From Halobacterium zhouii (GTDB lineage Archaea > Halobacteriota > Halobacteria > Halobacteriales > Halobacteriaceae), in contig NZ_CP089593.1 of assembly GCF_021249405.1 (NCBI RefSeq), forward strand, positions 2,108,001 through 2,172,000: a stretch of 64,000 nucleotides of DNA, read 5' to 3'. Both the position numbers and the translations under genes were made by a program. The notes below the pieces were generated by a model. That model ran no database searches. It saw only the letters and a list, made by a program, of their open reading frames with translations, and was not told where the DNA came from. This document shows, one piece after another, positions 7,582 to 16,558 of the stretch (positions are counted from its first letter, which is position 1; every line of letters begins with the position of its first letter).

Positions 7582-10226
7582 CAGATACCACGCAGGTGAT
7601 CCTTGTTCGGCTGGTAGAGCTCTCCCTTCTCCTTGAGCTTCTCGATCTGGTGTTCGGCCTTCTCCGCGTCCATGCCGATCTCTTCGGCGCGGTCGAGGAC
7701 CTCGTCGATCGGTGCGCCCTCGTCGTACTCCTCTTCGATCTCCTCTATGAGCGCTTTGACGTTCTTCACGCGGTCGCGCTGGGTCTTCGAGCGCCCCGTC
7801 TCGACGACGTCGGCGTCGAACTCACCGGTCTCCGGGTCGACGCCGATGTCCTGCAGACACGAGCGCACGATACCGATAACGCGCTCTGCGTCGTCTATCT
7901 CGACCGTGTCGGAGAGCCGCAGGCGCGCCGACGCTTCCGCGAGACGCACCAGTGCTTCGAGTTTCCGGGCCGTGACGGGGACAGGCGCGTCCTCGTCTTG
8001 GCCGCGGGAGCGCAAGTCGACGTAGAACTCCTCGATGGCCGACTTCGCCTCGTCGGTCATCGTCGGGTAACACGACCGCCGGGCGTACGCGATGTACTTC
8101 CGGAGTAGCGGCGCGTCGATGGCTGGCGCGACCGCCTCCGTCTGGCTCTCTATCTCCTCGTCGGAGTGATTCGCGTTCGCCAGGCGATTGTTCTGGGTTT
8201 GGAGTTCGCCCGCGTAGTTCGTCTGGATGATGTGCTGGGCGAGCCGCGAGTCCTCCTCTTCGTCGGGTTCGTCCGTCACCGTGAAGATGAGGTCGAACCG
8301 CGAGATGAGCGCGGGTTCGAGGTCGATCTGCTCGCCGATTGGCTCGTACTGGTCGAAGCGCCCGTACTTCGGGTTCGCCGCGCCGAGCAGCGAACACCGC
8401 GACTTGAGGGTGGCGTTGATGCCCGCCTTCGACACCGAGATCTTCTGCTGTTCGAGCGCCTCGTGCATCGCCGAGCGGTCCTCTGCGGCCATCTTGTCGA
8501 GTTCGTCCACCGCCGCGACGCCCTGGTCCGCGAGCACGAGCGCGCCCGCTTCGAGGGTCCACTGCTGGCCGTCCCCGAAGTCGTCGCGAACTGCTGCCGC
8601 CGTGAGACCGGCAGAAGACGAGCCCTTGCCGGAGGTGTAGACGGAGCGCGGTGCGATATTTTGCACGTAGGAAATCATCTGGGAGTTGTGCGAGATGACG
8701 CCGTTCGTCAGGTAGTTGTGCGTCCCCTCGATTTCGAGGTCGTACACCCAGTCGTCCTCGGGTTCGACTGGTTCGATGGATTCGATGCGACTCCATTCGA
8801 TTTCCACGGGTACGTCCGGACTGCACTCGCCGGAACTCTTTGCAACGACCCCACCGTCTGTGCTCAACGATTTCTCAGTGCTAACGGTGTCAGGTGCGAC
8901 CGCGATAGGTTGCCCCTCACTGAGTTCGTCGGCGCGAACTGCCTCGTGGCCGAGCGCACCGGGTACGAACAGTGGATGACTCGGCGTCACCGTCACCTCA
9001 CGACCGCTTGCCGTCCGCACCTCGTACATCTTATCGGGTGCTTCTCGCTTCCAGACCTTCGTCGCGCGCCGCTGCGTAAGTGTACCGTCTGGCGCGAGTG
9101 ACGGCACTTTCAGGTCGGCCTCGTCCCAGACGCCGTCGTCGATTGGCTGTGGGTCATCGAGATTCGATTCGACGAGGTCCCGGATTTCGTGCTGGGTCCC
9201 GTTCGCGAGTGTGACCGTCGTGTTCCCGCGAACGCACTTCCCCGTACCGGGGTCCCCGATGAGGAGCATGTGGAGGTCGCCGCGGATGCGGGACTCGTCG
9301 GGGAGTTTCTTCGTGACGCCGGAGAACAACTGCAGCATCATCGCGAGTTTCGCCTCCCGGTGGCCGTAGATGGCGGGCGCCATCGAGTCCACCATCTGCT
9401 CGTAGATGTCCTCGCGCTCGGAGATCTCCACGATCTGCTCCTTGTCCTCCTCCGTGATGTCCATCTCCTCGAACTCCTCGTCCTCGATGACGATGGAATC
9501 ACCCTCCATGTAGAGGTCGAAGACGGGGGACTCGTTGGTCCCCTCGCTCTGGTCGAGACGGAGCACGCCCGTACCGGTGACGTGGTCGCCCGCCGTCACC
9601 TCGCCGGTGATGTCATCCTCGATGTGAACGTCGATGCTCTGTGGGGTCTCCCCGCCCGCCAGTCCCTCGGGGGACTCCTGAATGCGAAGCTTCTGGGCGT
9701 CCACGAACTCCGAGCGCTCGGGGTCGAGTTTGAACGGCCCCTGGCGCTCGCAGGACTCGCACTGGTATGGCTCCTGGAACCCCGCGTCGCCCTGTGGCAC
9801 CTCGGTCTCGGCGCCACAGCGCTGGCAGACGAACACCGCGCGCTCGATCTTCGGCTTGACGTCGGTCGCCTTCCGCACCATCCCCTTGACGCTGATGAGC
9901 GTGTTCAGGTGTTCAGCGCGGATGTCCCGGATTTCGGTGTGCTCCTCGAGGCCGTGCAGGCGGACGTGGGCTTGACCGAGGCTGACGTCCACCGGGAGGT
10001 CGTACAGCCTGAGGGCCTCCTCGGCGGCCTCCGTGAGCTGGTCCGGGTGGTTGATGAAGTCGTCGGCCAGATCCGGGTCCATCTGGTAGAGGTCCCGCCA
10101 GTCCAACTCGAGAGACTTGGACTCCCGCGGGTACTCGCGGGCGAGTTCCCCGATGTCGTCGCTGTAGTACCGGCGGAAGAACTCCTCGAACCTGTCCACG
10201 AGTTCCTGGTTTGCGGCCTGCGCCAT
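7581..10226 (-). CDS. mcm: MCM replicative DNA helicase containing an intein
   Basis: The replicative 3'-5' helicase that unwinds DNA at archaeal forks as a hexamer. The precursor has 881 residues; removing the 184-residue intein leaves 697, a usual haloarchaeal MCM length. The zinc-binding domain uses C134, C137, C156 and C159. The Walker A motif GDPGTGK ends at K330, directly followed by the intein, and resumes as SQMISY. Walker B is AAVDELDKM, the arginine-finger region is SRFDLIF, and a winged-helix domain ends the protein. The next gene downstream overlaps its stop. Activity requires intein splicing, because the intein splits the ATP-binding loop. Confidence 0.97.
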   Translation of the reverse strand: MAQAANQELVDRFEEFFRRYYSDDIGELAREYPRESKSLELDWRDLYQMDPDLADDFINHPDQLTEAAEEALRLYDLPVDVSLGQAHVRLHGLEEHTEIRDIRAEHLNTLISVKGMVRKATDVKPKIERAVFVCQRCGAETEVPQGDAGFQEPYQCESCERQGPFKLDPERSEFVDAQKLRIQESPEGLAGGETPQSIDVHIEDDITGEVTAGDHVTGTGVLRLDQSEGTNESPVFDLYMEGDSIVIEDEEFEEMDITEEDKEQIVEISEREDIYEQMVDSMAPAIYGHREAKLAMMLQLFSGVTKKLPDESRIRGDLHMLLIGDPGTGKCVRGNTTVTLANGTQHEIRDLVESNLDDPQPIDDGVWDEADLKVPSLAPDGTLTQRRATKVWKREAPDKMYEVRTASGREVTVTPSHPLFVPGALGHEAVRADELSEGQPIAVAPDTVSTEKSLSTDGGVVAKSSGECSPDVPVEIEWSRIESIEPVEPEDDWVYDLEIEGTHNYLTNGVISHNSQMISYVQNIAPRSVYTSGKGSSSAGLTAAAVRDDFGDGQQWTLEAGALVLADQGVAAVDELDKMAAEDRSAMHEALEQQKISVSKAGINATLKSRCSLLGAANPKYGRFDQYEPIGEQIDLEPALISRFDLIFTVTDEPDEEEDSRLAQHIIQTNYAGELQTQNNRLANANHSDEEIESQTEAVAPAIDAPLLRKYIAYARRSCYPTMTDEAKSAIEEFYVDLRSRGQDEDAPVPVTARKLEALVRLAEASARLRLSDTVEIDDAERVIGIVRSCLQDIGVDPETGEFDADVVETGRSKTQRDRVKNVKALIEEIEEEYDEGAPIDEVLDRAEEIGMDAEKAEHQIEKLKEKGELYQPNKDHLRGI
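8685..9236 (-). mobile_element. Mini-intein in the MCM Walker A site
   Basis: Residues 331-514 of the MCM precursor form a 184-residue intein. Cys331 (CVRGNTTVTLANG, block A) is the first residue, TVTPSHPLFV carries the block B histidine, VYDLEIEGTHNYLTN is block F, and the end is ISHN followed by Ser515 as the +1 nucleophile. There is no LAGLIDADG or other homing endonuclease motif; the interior is only a low-complexity Thr/Ser/Asp stretch, so it is a mini-intein. Its GC content looks lower than that of the flanking mcm, fitting a separate origin. MCM inteins at this site are known from haloarchaea. Confidence 0.95.
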
Positions 10227-10377
10227 TCTGTCCTGAGTAGGTTACGCCCTCTCGCCTATGAAGGTTCGCAAACCCCATCGAAAGTAGAAGAACTGGCCAC
10301 CAGCTGAGAACGTCCGTTCTGCGGTGTGCTCGAATTCGCCACCAGTCAGTGGAGAGCGGGACGAGTGGCAGGACCGC

Positions 10378-11100
10378 TCATCGGAGCGCCCGGCCGTCTC
10401 CTACGACGCGGTCGTCCGCCCACGAATCAGCGTCGTACACCGTCACGGTGCCCTGGCCACTGACCCGAATCTGGTACCCGTCCGTGTAGAACCGCAGTTG
10501 CCACTGGCTGTCGTTGCGCGCAGTCAGTTTCTCGAGGACATCTGGGTCGATGTAGTCGTGTAACGGAGTGTCCACGTCCATCGGATCGCTTCCTTCGAGT
10601 TCCGAGAGCTGCTCGACGACCGCGACCAACACGGGGTTCGGCCCGGAGTAGTTGGTCCACGTTCCCTCCGCGAGAACGCGGTCGTGTCCCTCGTACGGCC
10701 GAACGCGCTCCTGTCGAGCGGTGGAACTGCCGAGCAGCACTCCGGCGCCGAGGCCGACGCTCAGGACGGTGAGCAGTTGGTCGCTCACGGAGACGAACGA
10801 CGCCCCGCGGCGGACCGAACTCAGCGCCCACCAGCCACCGACGACCGACGCGATAACTACCCCCAACCACCCGAATCGACCGATCTGTTCGATCTGCGTG
10901 GTCTCGTACCCTCGCTCCCGCAGTTGAAACGTGAAGGCGCCGACCACAAGAGAGAGGACGAACGGAACGATGATACTCGGAACGTCCGACAGTCCCGGCG
11001 CGTAACTGAACGGAAGGTACGCGAGTGACGCGACTGCAAGCCCAGTGGTGAGCACCGGGAGAGTGTGCTCGCTCCACCATAACCGCGAGCATCGGTGCAT
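10378..11100 (-). CDS. Membrane protein with C-terminal HalOD1 domain
   Basis: A 240-residue protein. Four predicted membrane helices lie at about residues 12-34, 40-62, 76-93 and 107-125. After a cytoplasmic linker comes a HalOD1 output domain (about residues 155-225), recognised by PVLVAVVEQLSELEGSDP..PLHDYIDPDVLEKL and a final FYTDGYQIRVSGQGTVTV strand pair. HalOD1 is usually found alone or attached to haloarchaeal signalling proteins; a membrane anchor suggests a surface-linked signalling or scaffold role. GC content looks slightly below that of the neighbours. It lies upstream of mcm on the same strand but has its own 150-bp leader region. Confidence 0.8.
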   Translation of the reverse strand: MHRCSRLWWSEHTLPVLTTGLAVASLAYLPFSYAPGLSDVPSIIVPFVLSLVVGAFTFQLRERGYETTQIEQIGRFGWLGVVIASVVGGWWALSSVRRGASFVSVSDQLLTVLSVGLGAGVLLGSSTARQERVRPYEGHDRVLAEGTWTNYSGPNPVLVAVVEQLSELEGSDPMDVDTPLHDYIDPDVLEKLTARNDSQWQLRFYTDGYQIRVSGQGTVTVYDADSWADDRVVGDGRALR

Positions 11101-11272
11101 GTCCCGACGTCTACGGCCGTGTACATAACGTTCTGCACCTGTTTCGCGCGAATCGGCTATGAATCGAACCCGCCGCGCTCGGTACGGACGCCGAGTGAAT
11201 CACCGGTAACGTGTCCCGGCCTGTCTGGTAAGTAGGGAAGTATTTACATATTCGACCTGTTTTGGCTGCTGC

Positions 11273-11623
11273 ATGTCTATCGCCCAGTTCGGTGTGTTCC
11301 CGTTCGCGGAGGAGATCGTTCTCCTCGTCTTCGGCGCGGCCGCGTTCGTCCTCGCGCGCCGGCAATTCGACTCGCCAACCGACCTCCTCCAGCACGCCGC
11401 CGGCGCCGCCGCAGGCAGCGTCTTCGTCGCCTACGGACTCCGCGAGTTCCTCCGCGCGACCGGGGGCGGCTACTACTGCTGTAACCACCTGTTCTACCAG
11501 GTGTTCGGCGTCGTGATGACGGTACTCGGCTGGGCGATTCTACTGGTGAGTGTCGTCGGCCCGGTTCGGCGGCGATTCGGCGGTGGTGGTGCGTCCGCGG
11601 ACTCCAACCTGACTGACGGGTAG
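11273..11623 (+). CDS. Small membrane protein, unknown function
   Basis: A 116-residue protein with three likely membrane helices (about residues 8-26, 38-58 and 76-97), a GGGYYCCNHLF segment before the last helix, and a glycine-rich, arginine-containing cytoplasmic tail. The adjacent CC pair could matter for metal or redox chemistry, but no family is recognised. A TATTTACATA box about 35 bp upstream supports transcription on this strand. Divergent from the HalOD1 gene. Confidence 0.6.
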   Translation: MSIAQFGVFPFAEEIVLLVFGAAAFVLARRQFDSPTDLLQHAAGAAAGSVFVAYGLREFLRATGGGYYCCNHLFYQVFGVVMTVLGWAILLVSVVGPVRRRFGGGGASADSNLTDG

Positions 11624-11777
11624 GAAGCGTGTGACGGACGCTTTCGACTGTAAACTCTCGGAGCGCATTCGACCGGAGATGAGACTACAGAATGTCGCTG
11701 AGTCGTAGCTCTACGGAGCAGAGCCGTCTCGGAGACGAAGAACACCAACCACACGGCGGAACTGTTCGCAGACGGGT

Positions 11778-12194
11778 TCAAGCGGGAGACTCACACCCAA
11801 ACTGGAAATACAGTTCCCCATGAGGACCCAAGGTGAGCGTTAGTGCGCTGGTGGTACCACCATCACAACCACCCTCGTTGACCACCGTTGGCCACTGTTC
11901 GATCTGGTGAAGGCCGTTCACGCGCACCTCGACCGTTTGTGGACTCCCCTCGAACGTGAAGGTGTCAGTCTTACTCGCAGGGATCTCCAGTGGCTTCTGA
12001 ACAAGTGGAGTATCATCTCTCCCCGAAACGACGATGTCGAACACTGCTCGCTCACCCTGATTGATGACAGTCATATCGTGACGAGGGACTCGAGAGCCAT
12101 CAGGCCCAGGTAGAATCTCTGTACACCCCGAGAAGACCGGTACTGTCGCAGCCAGCGCTGCCGACAACAGGCCACGGCGGGAATGTTGATTCAC
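11778..12194 (-). CDS. Secreted Tat-type lipoprotein, unknown function
   Basis: A 138-residue protein with a twin-arginine signal (SRRGLLSAALAA) and a lipobox-like FSGC, so it is probably exported folded by Tat and anchored through a lipid on Cys23. The rest is a small beta-rich domain (MTVINQGERAVFDIVVSG onwards), with two cysteines in EGGCDGGT and QFGCESPA that could form a disulfide. It starts at GTG. Base composition is clearly less GC-rich than the surrounding genes, which suggests later acquisition. No function can be assigned. Confidence 0.65.
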   Translation of the reverse strand: MNQHSRRGLLSAALAATVPVFSGCTEILPGPDGSRVPRHDMTVINQGERAVFDIVVSGRDDTPLVQKPLEIPASKTDTFTFEGSPQTVEVRVNGLHQIEQWPTVVNEGGCDGGTTSALTLTLGPHGELYFQFGCESPA

Positions 12195-12282
12195 TACGAG
12201 ACGGTTCTCTTCAAGACGACTTAATGTTGTACGCCCGGAGAGGATGTTCGCCGAGTTAGCCCAGCAGAGAAGTGCGACCGCC

Positions 12283-12326
12283 GAGAGACGAGCGTCTCTC
12301 GTGCTCCCATTTTCGCGTCGCGAAAA
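12283..12326 (-). terminator. Two hairpins directly 3' of tRNA-Pro
   Basis: TTTTCGCG and its reverse complement (12310-12326, one-base loop) begin two bases after the tRNA 3' end. A second stem, GAGAGACG with its complement (12283-12300), follows. On the tRNA strand the first arm gives a CTTTTC run, which fits archaeal T-rich termination. Confidence 0.5.
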
Positions 12327-12327
12327 G

Positions 12328-12400
12328 TGGGACCGCCCGAATTTGAATCGGGGTCACAGCGTCCCAAACGCTGAAGGATACCAAGCTACCCTACGGTCCC
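12328..12400 (-). tRNA. tRNA-Pro (anticodon TGG)
   Basis: A 73-nt tRNA on the minus strand without an encoded CCA. The acceptor stem is GGGACCG/CGGTCCC with A73. The anticodon stem CAGCG/CGCTG holds the loop TTTGGGA, giving anticodon TGG. The T arm is CCCGA-TTCAAAT-TCGGG. The D stem pairs GGGT with ATCC. No intron is visible. A CTTACG box about 30 bp upstream may be its promoter. Confidence 0.95.
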
Positions 12401-12531
12401 GCAGACACACGTACCCCGGCGTTCGGCGTAAGGGTTTCGTTCCGCTCGGCCCACCGCGAAGCGTTCACAGTCGCCCTGGCAGTGACGCTGGCCGCCACAA
12501 CGCCTTTCGAGGCGGGCGACGACCACGCAGT

Positions 12532-12801
12532 ATGGCGACTGGATTCGAAATCGGAATCCTGGCCGTCGTGCTCGTCGCGCTGTTCGGCGCGTACGCCGTG
12601 ATTCGCGCCATCAAACCGTTCATCGTGAACGCCGTGCTCGGCCTCCTGGTCATCCTGCTCGCGCAGTACCTCGGCGCCGAGGTGGCGGTGACGCCGCTCG
12701 CGTTGCTGGTGGTCGCGGTCGGCGGGATTCCCGGCGCGATACTCGTCATCCTGCTCGCGTACGCCGGCGTCGCGTTCCTGCCGGCGCTCCTGCTGGTGTG
12801 A
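12532..12801 (+). CDS. BofA-family small membrane protein
   Basis: An 89-residue protein made almost wholly of three membrane helices. Its AIKPFIVNAVLGLLVILLAQ segment matches the conserved core of the BofA family (named for the Bacillus inhibitor of pro-sigma-K processing). Archaea lack sigma-K, so the bacterial role cannot be transferred; regulating an intramembrane protease is possible, and two site-2 protease genes occur in this window, though not next to it. ATG 12532 was chosen because the upstream sequence runs through the tRNA-Pro region. Confidence 0.75.
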   Translation: MATGFEIGILAVVLVALFGAYAVIRAIKPFIVNAVLGLLVILLAQYLGAEVAVTPLALLVVAVGGIPGAILVILLAYAGVAFLPALLLV

Positions 12802-12976
12802 GAACAGCGCGGCGCGCTTCGCCACTCGCCTCTTCCGAGCGGCTTCGCTGTTCACGGCTCGCTTCGCTCGCCGCTCACTACTTCGTGGTTCTCACTCGCT
12901 ACAGTCGCTCGCGGTTCTCTACGTTCACCGCTCGCAATAACGTGGTTCTCGCTCCCTGCGGTCGCTCCGAACCACG
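12802..12976. repeat. GC-skewed degenerate repeat spacer
   Basis: Short imperfect repeats of the type GGTTCTCGCTCGCT / CGTGGTTCTC recur several times between the BofA-like gene and the helicase stop, together with small inverted repeats such as CGGCTCGCTTCGCTCGCCG. Such sequence is common between haloarchaeal genes. No gene or RNA is recognised in it. Confidence 0.45.
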
Positions 12977-15031
12977 CTACTCCTCTTCCCCACGCAACTC
13001 GAGTTCCGCGACGACGTCGTAGGGGTCCGCGCCCTTCCGGACGCCGTCGAGAATCTGGAAGGCAGCGCCGGGTTCGAGGAAGTGCGTGGTGACGGCGCGC
13101 CCGAGCGGCGTCGGCTGGAAGCCGTCGATGAACTCGTACTCGATGAGTTTGCTGAGCGCCGGCTTCGTCGGCACGTCGCCGATCATGCGGTCGTTCAGTC
13201 GCTTGGCGGCTTTCCCACCGACGGTGACGTTCGCGAGCGTCTCCTCGATGGCCGCCGTCTCGTCGTAGTGCGTGACGACGTCCTCCATCTCGCCCTTGAG
13301 GAGTTTGAACGCGGCCTCGTCCTCGCTCCCCTCCATGGAACCGTGGTACGCGGCGTCCGGTTCGACGAGCAAGTAGACCTTGCCCTTGTCGTGGTAGTCC
13401 GGGCGGCCTGCGCGTCCGAGCATCTGCTCGAACTCCTGGACGGAGAGCCACTCGATGCCCATCGCGAGCGAGTCGAAGATGACCTGATTCGCGGGGAAGT
13501 CGACGCCCGCCGCGAGCGCCGCGGTGGTCACGACCGCCGCGATGTCCTGATTTCCGAATTTCCGCTCGACGGACTTGCGCTCGCCGTAGTCGAGGCCCGC
13601 GTGGTAGGCCGCCGACGGGTAGTCGAGTTTTCTGGATATCTCGTGGCAGCGCCGCCGCGAGTTCGTGAAGATGATGGTCTGTCCCTGGTACCCCATCGAG
13701 GACTCCTGGTCGAACTCCCGCCTGACGAGTTTGTTCTCGATGTCGGGTTTCTCCTGGCCGTCCGCGAACGTGACGTGGCGCTCGATGGGCACCGGGCGCT
13801 CCTCGAACTCCACGAGTTTCGCGTCGAGGCCGCGCGCCAGTTCTCCTGGATTGCCGACCGTCGCCGAGAGGTACACCCACTGCGCGCCCGTGTAGTCCTG
13901 CTTGCGTTCCGCCTGGGATTCGCAGTAATGTTTGAGCCGCGAGATGAGGCCGTCGAGGCGGTGGCCGCGCTCGTCTTCCTTGAGCGTGTGCACTTCGTCG
14001 ATGACGACTGTCCCGATTTCGCCGAGGTCCTTCCCCGTGCGGAGCGCGTGGTCGATGCCCTCGTAGGTGCCGACGACGATGTCCGCCGTCGGGTCGAAGG
14101 CGTGGCCGTCGTCCCGGATGCGGGAGGAGCCGACGCGGATGGTGACGTTCGCGAGGTGGCCGTACTCGTCCTCGAAGTCCTCGTGTTTCTGGTTCGCGAG
14201 CGCCACCAGCGGCACCAGGAACAGCATCTTGCCGTTCCCGGAGAGCAGGCGATGCAGTCCCGCCATCTCCCCGACGAGCGTCTTCCCGGTCGCCGTCGCG
14301 GAGACGACCAACTGGTCGTCGCCCTCCACGAGGCCGTTCTCGACGGAGAGGCTCTGCACCGGCAGCAAATCCTCGAATCGGTCCTCAAGGAGACCCTGAA
14401 TCCCGGGGTGGAGGTCGAGGTCCGTGACGGGCACCGGGTCGATGTCGTCGGTGGTCGCGCTCACCTCGTCGAACTTCGTCAGGTCGGGGTCGAGGTTCCC
14501 CTGTAGCAGTCCCGTGATGCGGTCTAAGTCCTGGACGTCGAGCAGCAACTCCTCGAGGCGGTCGTGGGCGGTCCCCGTGAGTTGCCCGGAGAACGCGATC
14601 TCGCGCTCCAGTTCCCGGAGTGCACAATCGGGGCAAATGGACTCCCCGTCGGCCTCGATAGCGGTTTCGGACGTGATTGGCGAGTACCGTCCCTTCCCGG
14701 CGCAGAGTCGGCACGTCCGCACCACCTTGGCGTCCAACTGGTAGGCGTCGAGTAGCTCCTGGAGTTCCGCCCGCCCGCTCCGGGACGTCTGCTCGCTGAT
14801 GCGGATGCGGCCCGCACGCCGCGCGATGTCCACGAACTCGTCGGGGTTGCGTGGCTCCTCCCCACTATCGGTCTTGGTGCGGAATCGACCAGGTCGCGGG
14901 CCGGCGTCCTTCTCCGCGACCTCGAGTTTCGCGCGGAACAGTCGCTCCTCGTCCCGGCGCGCCACCGCGAGGTAGTGGTCGCGCGCCTCGTGCAAGAAGA
15001 GCGTATCCACGCGCTGGACCTGCTCAGACAC
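12977..15031 (-). CDS. Archaea-specific superfamily II helicase (COG1202 type)
   Basis: A 684-residue ATP-dependent helicase. An N-terminal domain carries a four-cysteine zinc site (C107, C110, C133, C136). The helicase core follows: Walker A SATATGKT (244-251), DEVH (345-348), SAT (389-391) and motif VI QMLGRAGRP (536-544). A C-terminal winged-helix-like part holds RMIGDVPTKPALSKLIEYEF. It belongs to the Ski2/Hel308-related archaeal helicases, probably acting on DNA or structured RNA in repair or processing; the substrate is not shown by sequence. It starts at GTG 15031 (VSEQVQRVDTLFLHEARDHY), matching relatives. Confidence 0.9.
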   Translation of the reverse strand: MSEQVQRVDTLFLHEARDHYLAVARRDEERLFRAKLEVAEKDAGPRPGRFRTKTDSGEEPRNPDEFVDIARRAGRIRISEQTSRSGRAELQELLDAYQLDAKVVRTCRLCAGKGRYSPITSETAIEADGESICPDCALRELEREIAFSGQLTGTAHDRLEELLLDVQDLDRITGLLQGNLDPDLTKFDEVSATTDDIDPVPVTDLDLHPGIQGLLEDRFEDLLPVQSLSVENGLVEGDDQLVVSATATGKTLVGEMAGLHRLLSGNGKMLFLVPLVALANQKHEDFEDEYGHLANVTIRVGSSRIRDDGHAFDPTADIVVGTYEGIDHALRTGKDLGEIGTVVIDEVHTLKEDERGHRLDGLISRLKHYCESQAERKQDYTGAQWVYLSATVGNPGELARGLDAKLVEFEERPVPIERHVTFADGQEKPDIENKLVRREFDQESSMGYQGQTIIFTNSRRRCHEISRKLDYPSAAYHAGLDYGERKSVERKFGNQDIAAVVTTAALAAGVDFPANQVIFDSLAMGIEWLSVQEFEQMLGRAGRPDYHDKGKVYLLVEPDAAYHGSMEGSEDEAAFKLLKGEMEDVVTHYDETAAIEETLANVTVGGKAAKRLNDRMIGDVPTKPALSKLIEYEFIDGFQPTPLGRAVTTHFLEPGAAFQILDGVRKGADPYDVVAELELRGEEE

Positions 15032-15114
15032 TGCGAGTGACTAGTCGACCACGGTATTTCAGCGGTTCGGCTTCTGGCCTTCGGGGACGAACCGCGGGGG
15101 TCGTGTCGGCCCGG

Positions 15115-16275
15115 TCAGCCGCCGCGACGTCTGACTGCGATGGCACCCGCGGCCAGCAAGGACAACAGCGCGACGCCAGCGCCGAATCCTGGACTGGACA
15201 CTCCGGACGAACCCGCCGACGTATCGGTGGTTTCCGCGGGGTCTGCGGCGTCGGTTGTGGATGCACCGTCAGACTGGTTCTGGAGGGCGTCGCGGAGGTA
15301 AGCTATCGTCTCGTCCTGTTCCTCGATGGTCTCCTTTTGCGCTGCGAGTCGCGCACGGAGTTCGTCGATAGTCTCGTTTTTCGAATCGAGGCGCACCAGC
15401 AGGTCCTCAGTTCGGTGTGCGTTCGTGTCCGCCAGGCGTGCTTCGGCCTGTGGATAGTCACCGCCGTACTCTTCGCTCGCGTGGACTAACCACCGATCCT
15501 GGAACTCCCGGACGGACACGCCGAGATTCGACTCGAACGCGAGGAGTGCGTTCGAGTGCTCGGTGCGAAGGACGCCCATCACCGCGTCCCAGCCGTACTC
15601 ATCAACGATGTACTTGACGACGAGCGGGCCGCTCTTGTACGGTTCCTGCGAGATCGACATCAGGTAGCCGCTGTCCTGTGTGATCATCTCCCGAACCACC
15701 TCGGTCTGCTCGAACTGGCTGTTCTGGATGTCGTCGGTAGTGTGGTACATCGCGACGTACTCCGGGATGCCCTGGTTGAGCCAACTCGGCATCGAGACCC
15801 AGTTGCCGTTCTGGAGCATCCCGTAGTACATGTGAGTCTGCGCGTACTCGTGGGTCATCCCGTGCCGGAAGAACCGCCGGCGTTCCTCCTGGGTCGGGGA
15901 GGGTCGTTCGGACGGTGCCATAAGGTGGACGTCAGCGTCGAGTCCGTTCCCGTCGTCCGCCTGTTGAGTCTCCGTGTACACGGCCCACTTGGAGCGACTG
16001 TACTCGTCCCACGGGTGGACGTACACCTCGACCTTGTTCTCGAGTCGGGTGTCGAACACATCCAGCGTGTGGTTCCGCGCGAAGCGCATGTACTGTAGCG
16101 TGCGCTCGGCGTCGGCCTGATAGCCGGACTGGTACTTGATGAGGAAGTGCTCGGATTCGAGGGTCTGCCAGTTCGTCGAGTCGGATTGCGAGTTCGCTCC
16201 CGCGGCCACCGGCGTAGCGACGGTCGCACCGACCAGTAGCGCGACGAGAGCCAGCACGATCCTCGCTAGTGACAT
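15115..16275 (-). CDS. Surface-anchored PGF-CTERM protein resembling an inactivated metallopeptidase
   Basis: A 386-residue exported protein: signal peptide (about residues 1-26), a peptidase-MA-like domain (about 35-260), a coiled coil with KNETIDELRARLAAQKETIE (about 285-325), a Thr/Ser/Asp spacer, and a PGF-CTERM tail (PGF at 362-364, hydrophobic helix, RRR) that archaeosortase A would process. Where the family has HExxH it reads HEYAQTH (142-148), and WLxEGxAEY appears as WLNQGIPEY (165-173). Both the second histidine and the glutamate ligand are thus altered, suggesting loss of zinc chemistry and retention as a binding protein. ATG 16275 gives a good signal peptide; a TTTACT box lies about 25 bp upstream. 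Confidence 0.85.
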   Translation of the reverse strand: MSLARIVLALVALLVGATVATPVAAGANSQSDSTNWQTLESEHFLIKYQSGYQADAERTLQYMRFARNHTLDVFDTRLENKVEVYVHPWDEYSRSKWAVYTETQQADDGNGLDADVHLMAPSERPSPTQEERRRFFRHGMTHEYAQTHMYYGMLQNGNWVSMPSWLNQGIPEYVAMYHTTDDIQNSQFEQTEVVREMITQDSGYLMSISQEPYKSGPLVVKYIVDEYGWDAVMGVLRTEHSNALLAFESNLGVSVREFQDRWLVHASEEYGGDYPQAEARLADTNAHRTEDLLVRLDSKNETIDELRARLAAQKETIEEQDETIAYLRDALQNQSDGASTTDAADPAETTDTSAGSSGVSSPGFGAGVALLSLLAAGAIAVRRRGG

Positions 16276-16558
16276 AGAATTGGTGCGAGAAAGCGGTGAG
16301 TAAATGGTTTCGGTTACGCAAGTTCCGAACAACCAAGCCCCTGTAGGGACGTATTCGGGGCGTGCCAACCCGACGGCAACCGCTGTACGAGCGCGCTCGC
16401 TGCGTTCGGCACCGCGACGGTCTGAGAGGACATCCACTCCCGGCAGGTCGGTTCCGACGCGGGCACCGGGTCCGACTGGCCGCCGTTGCTTGATTACACG
16501 GCGTCGGTGACCGCGAGCATCGTCGACGGCGAGTTCGAACGTTGACCGCAGAAACGAC
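16276..16558. other. Intergenic stretch without recognised gene
   Basis: The 283 bp between the start of the surface protein gene and the stop of the cupin gene contain the TTTACT promoter box of the former. No convincing gene, RNA or long repeat is visible in the remainder. Confidence 0.5.
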
